A DNA stretch of 64,000 nt from Bacteroidales bacterium. GTDB lineage: Bacteria; Bacteroidota; Bacteroidia; Bacteroidales; WCHB1-69. Positions 36,673-44,949 of this stretch are shown in pieces (the stretch's first letter is position 1; each line of letters begins with the position of its first letter). Position numbers and translations under genes: made by a program. The DNA lies in contig JAEETJ010000003.1 of NCBI GenBank assembly GCA_016290295.1, positions 62,001-126,000 on the forward strand, given 5' to 3'. Below the pieces are notes generated by a model. That model had not been told where the DNA came from. It did not search any database and saw only the letters and a program-made list of their open reading frames with translations.

Positions 36673-36770
36673 GGGTAAGTCTTGTACGATCTGCTCCCTT
36701 TCAACTCCCCCAGGACAGGAATGTAGCAAGGGTACATTGGTTGTAGCGATGCGATATGAGTAGCTTACCC
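36673..36770 (+). ncRNA. ffs: Signal recognition particle RNA, small (4.5S) type
   Basis: A 98-base RNA whose ends pair (GGGTAAG ... CTTACCC) and which is followed at once by six T residues. The conserved domain IV is present: CCAGGACAGGAATGTAGCAA, with the GGAA tetraloop and the AGCA asymmetric bulge that bind the M domain of Ffh. The promoter placement and terminator both match the predicted ends. There is no Alu domain, as usual in Gram-negatives. Confidence 0.9.
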
Positions 36771-36785
36771 TTTTTTGTTTGTGTT

Positions 36786-37406
36786 ATGCTGCTTAAAATT
36801 TATCCCGAAAATCCTAATCCCAAAGCTGTTCAGCGCGTTGTGGAATGCCTGCAGGACGGCGGAATCGTCATTTATCCCACCGACACTATCTACGGTATGG
36901 GATGCGATATCTTCAAACCGAAAAGCGTAGAGCGAATCACGCAAATCCTCGGCGATGCCAAAAAGAAAGCCGCTATGACCTTCATCTGCCATGACTTGAG
37001 CAATTTGTCCGATTACACCAAACCCATTAGCAACAATGTGTTCAAGGCCATGAAAAAGGCGCTGCCGGGACCGTTTACTTTCATCCTCGAAGCCAATAAT
37101 AATGTGCCGAAATTGTTACAGAGTAACAAGAAAACGGTGGGTATCCGTGTGCCGGATAATAATATTGTGCGTGAAATCGTGGCCCAGCTGGGACATCCCA
37201 TCCTCTCCACTTCTGTAAAAGATGATGATGAGGTGATAGAATACACCACCGACCCGGAATTGATTTACGAGCGTTATGGCGACATGGTGGATATCGTGAT
37301 AGATGGCGGCTATGGCGACAACGTGCCTTCTACCGTGGTGAACTGCGTGGATGGCGATATTGAGGTGGTCAGAGAGGGCAAGGGTGACATAGATTTGTTG
37401 TTCTAA
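36786..37406 (+). CDS. YrdC/Sua5-fold protein, YciO type
   Basis: A 206-residue protein with the YrdC fold. Key segments are GGIVIYPTDTIYGMGCD, PGPFTFILE, KKTVGIRVPDN and PILSTSV, and it ends with VREGKGD. Length and the tail match the YciO group. YrdC/Sua5 proteins make threonylcarbamoyl-AMP for tRNA t6A; YciO-type members are related, but their activity is weaker or uncertain. I use the ATG at 36786; an in-frame ATG at 36756 lies inside the SRP RNA and its terminator. First gene of a four-gene run that ends with mtaB, which acts on t6A. Confidence 0.88.
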   Translation: MLLKIYPENPNPKAVQRVVECLQDGGIVIYPTDTIYGMGCDIFKPKSVERITQILGDAKKKAAMTFICHDLSNLSDYTKPISNNVFKAMKKALPGPFTFILEANNNVPKLLQSNKKTVGIRVPDNNIVREIVAQLGHPILSTSVKDDDEVIEYTTDPELIYERYGDMVDIVIDGGYGDNVPSTVVNCVDGDIEVVREGKGDIDLLF

Positions 37407-37414
37407 TTCTCAAT

Positions 37415-38527
37415 ATGAAGAAGATTGTTTTTTTGCTTACTGCTCATGCGGCTGATGACGAGAGAGTTTGGTTTCATCAGGCGAAAAGTTTGCAAAATGC
37501 AGGGGGACAGGTGTTTGTAATAGCACCGAAGACCAATGAGGTGTCGGCTCCCAATATTCTTCTGTATGAATCAGCAAAGTATAAAAGAGTAGGACTGATG
37601 CACCATCTGGCATCCCTTTTGCCTAATCTGCAACCTGATGTGGTGATAGGCGATACGCCAATGGCTGTTCGGGCGGCTCAAATTTACCGCAAAAAAAATA
37701 AGTCGGCATGCCGCATACTGTATGATGTCACCGAATGGTATCCTTCCAAAAAGAATCTGCGCTGGCTTTCTGGCATTGAAAAAGCAGGAAAGTTTGTGGC
37801 TATGTCAGTGTTCAACTGGTATGTGAATTGCCGTACCGATGGCTTTATTTTCGGAGAAGAGGATAAGGCGTTGCCCTATAAGCGTGTTTTTCCAAGGAAA
37901 TCTTTTGCAAATACATCTTATTATCCTGATTTACAATATGTTGAATATTTAACGCCCCGTGATTTTTCTGAGGATTTGCGGCTCTTCTATAGTGGTAATC
38001 TTACGGAAGAGAAAGGTTTTCCCAATGTGCTGAAAGCCGCTGTTTGGATAGCCCGCTTTAATCCGAAAGTATCGGTGACTTTGAATGTGTTTTCTTCCGA
38101 TACATGGGAGCAGGAGTCTTCACTGCCAGACAATCTGAGGCTGAATATCACTCCGTACCAGCCTTTTGAGCAGTTTTGCAAACTTGCTGCCGAGAATGAT
38201 GTTTTTTTCGATTTGCGTAGTACTGATGCGGAAAACCAAAAATGCCTGCCCATCAAGTTGTTCTATTTCATGGCCATGGGAAGACCTGTTGTATATTCCG
38301 ATTTGAATGCTATACGCAAGGGCTGTCCCGAAATTGAGAGCTTTGGTCATCTGGTAAGACCTAATGATGCCGAGGCTATTGTGGATATAGTGAATGCCTA
38401 TCTCAAAAATGGGGATTTATACCGGCAACATTGTGCCACGGCACGGCAGCTGGCAGAGCAAAAATACAATTGGAAGGCAATAGAAGCCGATTTCGTCCGT
38501 TTTATCCTTCAAGATGAGCAGCATTAA
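37415..38527 (+). CDS. Glycosyltransferase family 4-like protein
   Basis: A 370-residue GT-B transferase. The N-terminal domain has FLLTAHAADDERVWFHQAKSL and ILYDVTEWYPSKK; the C-terminal domain has LFYSGNLTEEKGFPNVLKA and KLFYFMAMGRPVVYSD, the donor-site region. By eye it belongs to the group acting on surface glycans. It lies 8 bases after the YciO-like gene and overlaps the flippase gene by 14 bases, so both are translated together. Sugar and acceptor unknown. Confidence 0.87.
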   Translation: MKKIVFLLTAHAADDERVWFHQAKSLQNAGGQVFVIAPKTNEVSAPNILLYESAKYKRVGLMHHLASLLPNLQPDVVIGDTPMAVRAAQIYRKKNKSACRILYDVTEWYPSKKNLRWLSGIEKAGKFVAMSVFNWYVNCRTDGFIFGEEDKALPYKRVFPRKSFANTSYYPDLQYVEYLTPRDFSEDLRLFYSGNLTEEKGFPNVLKAAVWIARFNPKVSVTLNVFSSDTWEQESSLPDNLRLNITPYQPFEQFCKLAAENDVFFDLRSTDAENQKCLPIKLFYFMAMGRPVVYSDLNAIRKGCPEIESFGHLVRPNDAEAIVDIVNAYLKNGDLYRQHCATARQLAEQKYNWKAIEADFVRFILQDEQH

Positions 38528-39728
38528 TCTGAAAACAAATATTGTGGCCACTATTTTGAGCAAATCTCTGATTCTTTTGCTCAACTTTGCGGTTATTGTG
38601 TTGACAACACAGCTGTGGGGTGCCGATGGACGAGGCTCGGTGGCTATTTTTGTAGCTGATTTAAGCTTGATTTCCATCTTTGCCAATGTTTTCACGGGCG
38701 GCAGTGTGTCGTATTTCTTCTCCAGACTGGGAACTTCTAAGTTGTCAACCGCCGCCTATTTGTGGTCGTTTATCGTGGCAATGGTGGGAGCTTGTGTGTT
38801 GTTAGCAACAGGTCAGCTGACCATAGCACCGTTTATCTTTGTGGCTGCCGCTCTGATGGGACTGATAGCCTTCCATAATTCGCTTTTTGTGGGCGGACAG
38901 AAAATCAGTTACTACAATTGGGTGACCGTGTTGCAGCCGGCATTATTGCTGCTATGTATGCTGCTGTGTCATGTGTTCTGGCCTCAGTTGGGCTATTATT
39001 GCTATTTCTTCGGACAGTCGTTCTCACTCTTGTTGATGCTGTTGATATGTAGGTATTTGCGGCGTAAGATGAATGTCCGCTTGCATTGGGATTTCGACCG
39101 TTCATGCAATCGTCAGTTGCTGTCTTTTGGCTGGAAGACGGAGTTGAGCAGCCTTCTGCAGTTCTTCAATTACCGTTTGACTTATTACATGTTGGATTTC
39201 TACATCGGCAGGGGCTCGGTGGGTGTGTTTTCCATTGGTGTCACCATTGCCGAGGCGATATGGATTGTCAGTCGTAGCGTGTCGATGGTGCAGTATTCCA
39301 ATGTGTTGAAACAAGGCAATACCTGGCAGTCGCGTAAGGAAACGATGATGCTTGCTTTGGTGAGCCTCGCTATTTCAGCGGCCTGTGTGCTCGTGATTGT
39401 TTTGCTGCCATCCTCGTTGTTTACTTTTATCTTTGGTCCGGAATTTGGACAAGTGAACCGGGTAGTGCTGTTGCTGGCACCAGGAATTCTGGCTATCGCC
39501 TTTTCCAATGTGCTGGGAAATTATTTCTCGGCTATCAGACATTTGAATGTGCTGATTGTAAAATCGGCTGTGGGACTGTTTTTTACCTTCGTTTTGTCGT
39601 TGTGGCTGATACCACAGTTTAAGATTGATGGTGCATGCCTGGTGAATGCGGCCTCGTACGTGGTGTCGTCAGTGGTGCTTTTAGCTTATTATCTTTCCAA
39701 AAAATCAATTCAAGATACGCATGAATAA
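38514..39728 (+). CDS. Polysaccharide flippase-like membrane protein (Wzx/MviN-MATE superfamily)
   Basis: 404 residues with about 12 hydrophobic segments. The start (NIVATILSKSLILLLNFAVIVLTTQLWGADGRG) fits the Wzx opening, and a recognisable mid-protein FSIGVTIAEAIWIVSRSVSMVQYS lies between the halves. It would flip lipid-linked oligosaccharide across the inner membrane. It overlaps the upstream glycosyltransferase (14 bases) and mtaB (8 bases). It may serve the polysaccharide cluster at the left of the window, which lacks its own flippase; this is an inference. Confidence 0.85.
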   Translation: MSSINLKTNIVATILSKSLILLLNFAVIVLTTQLWGADGRGSVAIFVADLSLISIFANVFTGGSVSYFFSRLGTSKLSTAAYLWSFIVAMVGACVLLATGQLTIAPFIFVAAALMGLIAFHNSLFVGGQKISYYNWVTVLQPALLLLCMLLCHVFWPQLGYYCYFFGQSFSLLLMLLICRYLRRKMNVRLHWDFDRSCNRQLLSFGWKTELSSLLQFFNYRLTYYMLDFYIGRGSVGVFSIGVTIAEAIWIVSRSVSMVQYSNVLKQGNTWQSRKETMMLALVSLAISAACVLVIVLLPSSLFTFIFGPEFGQVNRVVLLLAPGILAIAFSNVLGNYFSAIRHLNVLIVKSAVGLFFTFVLSLWLIPQFKIDGACLVNAASYVVSSVVLLAYYLSKKSIQDTHE

Positions 39729-40956
39729 GACTTTTGCCATCTATACTTTCGGTTGTAAGCTGAATTTCAGTGAGTCTTCGGACATGGCCCGTCGTTTGCG
39801 AGAGCAGGGCTGGCAGGAGTCGAATGAGCCTGAGGCTATCATCGTGAACAGTTGCGCGGTGACCCATGCGGCGGAGAAGAAAGTACGGAACTATGTGGCT
39901 CATCTGCATCGTGAATATCCCAATGCACGTATTGTGGTGGTGGGTTGCTACGCTTCATTGCAAGCGGATGTGATTCGCCAGTGGGCTGGGGTAGAGGCTG
40001 TTTTCGGCAATCGCGACAAACTGCATGCGGTCAATCATATTTTAGGTCTGCCAATACCGGAAACACCGACATTTTTCTCTACCTATTCCTCGAACGACCG
40101 TACCCGTTCCTTCCTGAAAATCCAGGACGGTTGCGACTATTATTGCACATATTGTACCGTGGCCGCAGCCCGTGGCGAAAGCCGCAGCGACAGTATCGAA
40201 CATGTGCTGCAAAATATCGAAAAAATCCATGCGGAAGGCCTGAAAGAGGTGAATATCACCGGCGTGAATTTAGGTACTTTCGGTAAGGGTACGGATGAGA
40301 ATTTCTATGACTTGCTGAAAGCTATTGACAAACAGCATTTGGTGGAACGCGTTCGTATCTCTTCCATTGAGCCGAATCTGTTGACAGATGAGATTATTGG
40401 TTTAGTAGCCCAATCGGATATACTGATGCCTCATTTCCATATACCGCTACAATCGGGCTGTGACAAGACTTTAGTCATGATGAAGCGCAGGTATAAGCGT
40501 GCTCTGTTTCAGGATAAAATAATGAGAATAAAGCAGTTGATGCCAGATGCCTGCATCGCCATCGATATCATTGCGGGCTTCCCTGGTGAAACAGAAGAGG
40601 ATTTCAGGGATAGCTATGACTTTGTTAAAAGCTTGCCACTGAGTTATTTGCATGTGTTTACCTATTCCCGTCGTCCTGGTACCCCTGCCGCAGCCATGAA
40701 AGAACAGGTGCCGGAACAGGTCAAGCATGATCGTACCAATCGACTTCTGGAGTTATCGGAAACAAAGAAACGCTTCTTCTATCACGAGCATGTTGGTGAA
40801 ACCCGTCCAGTCTTGTGGGAGTCGGAGAATGTTGACGGCAAAATGTTCGGTTTCACTGACAACTACATCAAAGTTGCTGCCCCTTTCAATCCTGATTGGG
40901 TCAACACTATCCAACCTTATTTCTTGACGGAAGAACAGTTAATAGTTAACAATTAA
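39721..40956 (+). CDS. mtaB: tRNA t6A37 methylthiotransferase MtaB
   Basis: Radical-SAM enzyme that converts t6A to ms2t6A at position 37 of tRNAs reading ANN codons. 411 residues: an N-terminal UPF0004 domain with cluster cysteines C12, C45 and C76, a radical-SAM domain with C138-x3-C142-x2-C145 (DGCDYYCTYC), and a short C-terminal TRAM-like region. FGCKLNFSES and the KIQDGCDYYC form distinguish it from MiaB and RimO. The last five codons (Leu-Ile-Val-Asn-Asn) and the stop are part of an intergenic AT repeat. Confidence 0.93.
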   Translation: MNKTFAIYTFGCKLNFSESSDMARRLREQGWQESNEPEAIIVNSCAVTHAAEKKVRNYVAHLHREYPNARIVVVGCYASLQADVIRQWAGVEAVFGNRDKLHAVNHILGLPIPETPTFFSTYSSNDRTRSFLKIQDGCDYYCTYCTVAAARGESRSDSIEHVLQNIEKIHAEGLKEVNITGVNLGTFGKGTDENFYDLLKAIDKQHLVERVRISSIEPNLLTDEIIGLVAQSDILMPHFHIPLQSGCDKTLVMMKRRYKRALFQDKIMRIKQLMPDACIAIDIIAGFPGETEEDFRDSYDFVKSLPLSYLHVFTYSRRPGTPAAAMKEQVPEQVKHDRTNRLLELSETKKRFFYHEHVGETRPVLWESENVDGKMFGFTDNYIKVAAPFNPDWVNTIQPYFLTEEQLIVNN

Positions 40957-41041
40957 CAATTAATAATTGATAATTAGAAATTAGTGTTGTAGCAGACAGA
41001 GTTGCCAATAACTATTAATTATTAATTGTAAATTATTAATT
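40936..41041. repeat. AT-rich TTAATTGTTAAC/ATTAATTATT repeats between convergent genes
   Basis: AGTTAATAGTTAACAATTAA plus a reverse-complement tract TAACTATTAATTATTAATTG, separated by about 40 bases. It closely resembles the tract at 16708-16740. Both ends run into coding sequence: the 3' end of mtaB on one side and the 3' end of the Ig-like lipoprotein on the other. Confidence 0.65.
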
Positions 41042-42715
41042 CAACTCAAAGTCTTCCTCAATATCCCAATACCCTCGGATATTAATAGGTTTGTCAAAGA
41101 AGAAAATCTCTTCGGGCTGTATTTTTTCGCGGTAGTTACCTGTGTCCCATCGACCATTGTTATTGCGGTCTTTGACCACTCGGATTTTGTAATTGCCAGG
41201 TTCTAAATGGTTGTAATTGATGGTACGCTCACGGCTGATGATATCTTGCTGCAGTACACCACCTTTGTTGTTGAGCAGATATACCAAATACTGGCAGGAG
41301 TGGTCTCCTATACTGTAGTTGATTTGCAAATTGCCATAGTCCTTTTCTGTCTTGGTAGTAAAACGCACGTTGATACTGTCGTTGGTGGTGCCGTTGTATC
41401 CGTAAAATACAGAATCCCGGATGAAAATGCTATAAGGCAGCTTCTCTTCGAAAGGATAGTCTATGGGGAAACTGAGTAGGAATGTGTCCGGTAAAGTGTA
41501 GGTCTTTACGATGGTGTCGTTGCCACTTCTCAGTAGTTTGCATATCCTGATGTCAAAAGTACATGGCTTGACAGGATAGGAGAAATGAAGTGTCAAAGGT
41601 TTGAATATGTTCTCTTTGTTGCTCACATTCACTTTGAGTGTTACTTTGTCATTTGCTTTTCTGCCACGGTTTGCTCCGCCTTGCTTGCTTTTCTTGAAGG
41701 GCGATATCCTGACAGTGTCAACATGGTGCTGGTCAACAGTAAATTCGTACAAGGCTGTATCTGTAATCGGTGTTTTTAAATACCAATAAACGCTGTCGAG
41801 ACTTTGGGATATTACTTGGAAATAATCCAGATCCTGGCCGCCTAAAAAACGGGCGGAGAAACTGCTGAAATCCGTTTTATATGGAAATACATAAATGTTT
41901 TCGGTGGTGTTGATATATTTTTGCAACACTTGATTACTATCGCGTTCGGTAAATAATGCCAATTTGAGCAGGTTCGCGTCCTCTGTGCCACCTCTTCTGG
42001 AAAGGTTTTTGTTTTCGGTGGTGCTATCTTGTATGGGCGCGTAGGCTTCCACAAGAGTATCGGAGAATGCAATGCTTTCATTGGGTAGGTCATATATCAG
42101 ATTGCTGTTGATATCGTTGAGGGCAAATAGTTTATATTTGCCAGGCTTGATATTGTTAAAGACGAACTCGCCATTGCTCTTGCTCTTAGTGAGATAGGTT
42201 GGGCGAACGCTATAGGGCAAGGAGTCGATATCTCTTTCATACAGAAAAACATAGACGTCTTTGGCGTCATTTAGGGTCAAAGCATCTTTTATTTTTCCTT
42301 TGATCATGAAGGAGTCAATATAGTCGCCTGTGGAAAAGCTATAGGTGTATATCGACAGAGGGTTGCCTTCCGTGTAATCTTTGATGGTTTCGGCAAGCAC
42401 AATGCTATAGGTGGTGTTGCTGCGAAGGGTGTCTGGCAGTTTGATGACCACTGACTTACCTACGATTTCCAGCTCGGGATTTTGGTTGAGGGGAGGGGAG
42501 ACAATAACGGTTTTGGACGGGTTGTTAAGCACCACAAACTCGTTGAAGGTGATTTTGATGGATTTGCTCCTGAACTGCGTGGAGCTGTTGGCAGGTGCTT
42601 CCTTGACCACCTTGGGCGGCGTCGTGTCCTTCGGTCCGCCAACAGGAGTGACAATCTTGGCACACCCCGCCAGCAGGAGCATCAGAATCACAAACAAGCC
42701 AACATTCCGTTTCAT
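41036..42715 (-). CDS. Ig-like (SbsA/Big_5) domain lipoprotein
   Basis: A 559-residue lipoprotein (lipobox LLLAGCAKIV) whose first domain is a Big_5/SbsA-type Ig-like fold: GGPKDTTPPKVVKEAPAN, ITFNEFVVL and the conserved LPDTLRSNTTYSIVLAETIKDYTEGN. The remainder is beta-rich and includes a calcium-loop-like DRNNNGRWDTGNY near the C-terminus. The family is broad in Bacteroidota, with unknown surface or periplasmic role. ATG at 42715 chosen (an ATG two codons upstream is also possible). Confidence 0.88.
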   Translation of the reverse strand: MKRNVGLFVILMLLLAGCAKIVTPVGGPKDTTPPKVVKEAPANSSTQFRSKSIKITFNEFVVLNNPSKTVIVSPPLNQNPELEIVGKSVVIKLPDTLRSNTTYSIVLAETIKDYTEGNPLSIYTYSFSTGDYIDSFMIKGKIKDALTLNDAKDVYVFLYERDIDSLPYSVRPTYLTKSKSNGEFVFNNIKPGKYKLFALNDINSNLIYDLPNESIAFSDTLVEAYAPIQDSTTENKNLSRRGGTEDANLLKLALFTERDSNQVLQKYINTTENIYVFPYKTDFSSFSARFLGGQDLDYFQVISQSLDSVYWYLKTPITDTALYEFTVDQHHVDTVRISPFKKSKQGGANRGRKANDKVTLKVNVSNKENIFKPLTLHFSYPVKPCTFDIRICKLLRSGNDTIVKTYTLPDTFLLSFPIDYPFEEKLPYSIFIRDSVFYGYNGTTNDSINVRFTTKTEKDYGNLQINYSIGDHSCQYLVYLLNNKGGVLQQDIISRERTINYNHLEPGNYKIRVVKDRNNNGRWDTGNYREKIQPEEIFFFDKPINIRGYWDIEEDFELN

Positions 42716-42735
42716 TGCCATAAAGTAACAAAATG

Positions 42736-42743
42736 CAAAGATA
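42736..42743 (-). promoter_or_regulatory. Promoter -7 element for the Ig-like lipoprotein
   Basis: TATCTTTG on the - strand, about 20 bases before the ATG, giving a leader of about 15 bases. No good -33 element. Confidence 0.55.
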
Positions 42744-42983
42744 CAAAAAAATGTGCAAATTAGTTAATTGGCAAATTAGTTAATTAGAAAAATAGCGAAT
42801 GTTTTTAACATGCTGATTTTCAATACGCATATTAAATTAGCAATTATTCCTATTTCCTAAAATAATTAGCACATTTGCACATTAACTAATTTGCTAATTT
42901 AATTAGCACATTGGCACATTAGCACATTAGCACATTAACAAATGTTGCTAATTATCTCATTTGCACGTTTGCTAATTATTTTG
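42744..42983. repeat. AT-rich satellite-like GCACATTA/GCTAATTAG repeat region
   Basis: The whole gap between two divergent promoters is built of degenerate short units: AATTAGTTAATT, GCACATTAGCACATTAGCAC, GCTAATTT. The clearest stretch is three 11-base copies of TTAGCACATTA near 42915-42940. I see no gene here. The unit also appears, in shorter form, near 21230-21260, 28360-28400 and 36510-36535. Confidence 0.65.
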
Positions 42984-42991
42984 TATTTTTG
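42960..42991 (+). promoter_or_regulatory. Bacteroidota-type promoter of the nucleosidase gene
   Basis: TTTG (42960-42963), 20-base spacer, TATTTTTG (42984-42991). The start codon follows 19 bases later, giving a short leader of about 15 bases. It supports the ATG at 43011 over an upstream in-frame ATG (42942). Confidence 0.75.
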
Positions 42992-43010
42992 CCAGTTAAA
43001 AGAATTAACA

Positions 43011-43790
43011 ATGACAAAAGCTGAAATTGTAGCCAATTGGCTGCCTCGATATACGGGAATGCCCGTGGAAAAGTTCGGTAAATATATCATTTTGACGAAC
43101 TTCAAGAATTATATTGATAATTTTTCTGAATTGATGGATGTCCGTATCCACGGTGAAGACCGTCCAATGCAAAGCGCTACCAAGGACGATATTTCCATCA
43201 TCAATTTCTCCATGGGAAGTCCTATGGCCGCCACTATCATGGACTTACTGACAGCAGTTATGCCCAAAGCTGTGCTCTTCTTGGGTAAATGCGGAGGACT
43301 GAAACCCTATATTGGGTTGGGCGAGCTCCTGCTGCCTATCGCTGCTATTAGGGGTGAGGGTACCTCCAACGACTATTTCCCGGTAGAGGTTCCGTCACTG
43401 CCGGCATTTAACCTGGAAAAGGCTATCTCCTCCACCATCCGCGACTATGGTCGTGACTATTGGACAGGTACCGTTTATACCACCAACCGCCGCGTGTGGG
43501 AACATGATGAGCAATTTAAGGATTATCTGAAGAGAATCCGTGCTACTGCTGTGGATATGGAAACTGCCACACTTTTCTCTGTCGGCTTTTACAATCGTAT
43601 TCCGACGGGCGCCCTTCTGCTGGTTTCCGACCAGCCGACTATGCCCGACGGCATCAAAACGGAGAAGAGTGACAAGCAGGTAACCGAAAATTTCTCTCAG
43701 CAGCATCTGCAAATCGGCATCGATTCCCTGAAGCAGCTGATCAACAAGGGTACTACTGTGAAACATTTGAAATTTGACTATTACGAATAA
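43011..43790 (+). CDS. Nucleoside phosphorylase-fold enzyme, probable AMP nucleosidase
   Basis: A 259-residue protein of the PNP/UDP superfamily that cleaves the N-glycosidic bond of a purine nucleoside or AMP. Core motifs: INFSMGSPMAATIMDLL, VLFLGKCGGLK (phosphate or purine site), and VDMETATLFSVGF with the conserved Met-Glu pair that holds ribose. This short Bacteroidota form is often annotated as AMP nucleosidase and lacks the extra N-terminal domain of E. coli Amn. It is followed 11 bases later by holA. Confidence 0.86.
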   Translation: MTKAEIVANWLPRYTGMPVEKFGKYIILTNFKNYIDNFSELMDVRIHGEDRPMQSATKDDISIINFSMGSPMAATIMDLLTAVMPKAVLFLGKCGGLKPYIGLGELLLPIAAIRGEGTSNDYFPVEVPSLPAFNLEKAISSTIRDYGRDYWTGTVYTTNRRVWEHDEQFKDYLKRIRATAVDMETATLFSVGFYNRIPTGALLLVSDQPTMPDGIKTEKSDKQVTENFSQQHLQIGIDSLKQLINKGTTVKHLKFDYYE

Positions 43791-43801
43791 AAATAAGCTC
43801 T

Positions 43802-44803
43802 ATGGCTGCTGCTAAGTTTGAAGATGTGATGAGCCAGCTGAAAAGCGGCCAGTTTGCCCCGGTGTATCTGCTGATGGGCGAAGAACCTTTTTATATCGAT
43901 TGCATTTCAGATTATATTGAGAATAATGCGCTGCCAGAGGAAGAACGTGATTTTAATCAGGTGGTGCTCTATGGCCGTGATACAACACCTGATGAGGTTG
44001 TGGCCAATGCTAAGGAGTTCGCCTTTGGAGCCGACCATCGTGTGGTCATCCTTAAGGAAGCCAAGGACTTGTCTAAAATTGATTTACTGACCTCTTACTT
44101 TGCTCATCCTCAGCCTTCTACCATTTTGGTAATATGTCACAAATATGGGAAACTGAAAGCTGCCCAGTACAAGGGTTGTGACAAGTCAACAGTTATTTTC
44201 ACATCTGATCCCATCAAAGACTATCAATTGCCGGCATGGGTGCAGAAACAGGCCAAAGAGCATAACTTCTCACTGAATCCACAGGCGGCAGGTATTCTTG
44301 CGGAAAATATCGGCAATGACCTTACCCGTATCAACAACGAGTTCAAAAAACTGAAAATCATCCTCCCCGAAGGTACTGAGATTACACCGGATATCATCGA
44401 AAAAAATATCGGTATCAGTAAAGAATACAATATTTTTGAATTGCAAAATGCTCTGGGAGAACGAAATGCGGATAAGGCTTTCAAAATCTGCCTGAATTTC
44501 ACGCATAACATGAAGGATAATCCCAATACGAAAACCATTGCGGTGCTCTATACCTTCTATAGTAAGATGTTGGCATACATGCTTTTGCCCGATAATTCAC
44601 CTGAAAATCTGGAAAGAATATACGGGAAAGTAAATCCCTATGTGATGGATATTAATCGTCGCTATGCCAGCCGCTACTCCTTGGCACAAGTGCGTAGAAT
44701 CATTTCTGTGCTGCGTGAATATGATGTGAAATCAAAAGGTGTGGATAGCGATGCTCCTGGCGAGGAACTGCTGATGGAGATGATTTATAAAATTTTGCAT
44801 TGA
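43802..44803 (+). CDS. holA: DNA polymerase III delta subunit
   Basis: Clamp-loader subunit that opens the sliding clamp. 333 residues: an AAA-like N-terminal domain (FAPVYLLMGEEPFYIDCISDYIE), the delta-specific central part and the C-terminal helical collar (ALGERNADKAFKICLNF). Walker residues are absent, as expected for delta. It ends at a strong terminator. Confidence 0.92.
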   Translation: MAAAKFEDVMSQLKSGQFAPVYLLMGEEPFYIDCISDYIENNALPEEERDFNQVVLYGRDTTPDEVVANAKEFAFGADHRVVILKEAKDLSKIDLLTSYFAHPQPSTILVICHKYGKLKAAQYKGCDKSTVIFTSDPIKDYQLPAWVQKQAKEHNFSLNPQAAGILAENIGNDLTRINNEFKKLKIILPEGTEITPDIIEKNIGISKEYNIFELQNALGERNADKAFKICLNFTHNMKDNPNTKTIAVLYTFYSKMLAYMLLPDNSPENLERIYGKVNPYVMDINRRYASRYSLAQVRRIISVLREYDVKSKGVDSDAPGEELLMEMIYKILH

Positions 44804-44829
44804 TTTTTTAACTTGCATTAACATTTTTA

Positions 44830-44873
44830 AATGATTGATTCAAAGGTGTTTATGTTTTGAGTCAATCATTTTG
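44830..44873 (+). terminator. Intrinsic terminator after holA
   Basis: AATGATTGATTCAAA pairs with TTTTGAGTCAATCATT across about 10 bases (one G-U), directly followed by TTTG. It starts 26 bases after the stop codon. Confidence 0.85.
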
Positions 44874-44874
44874 T

Positions 44875-44904
44875 GTTGATGTATCATATTTATTCGTATT
44901 TTTG
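44875..44904 (+). promoter_or_regulatory. Bacteroidota-type promoter of the TonB-dependent receptor
   Basis: TTG (44875-44877), 19-base spacer, TATTTTTG (44897-44904). Leader is about 40 bases and A/T rich. Confidence 0.72.
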
Positions 44905-44949
44905 CAAACTTTTTTTTGTTCACATAAATATTGATATAAATATAAATAC

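Noticed and set aside
36756..36785. Earlier in-frame ATG for the YciO-like gene
   Set aside because: It falls within the SRP RNA and its T run, so translation from it is unlikely.
42744..42983. Possible replication origin or CRISPR leader in AT-rich DNA
   Set aside because: No DnaA-box cluster or regular spacers; the repeats are degenerate and match intergenic filler seen elsewhere in the window.
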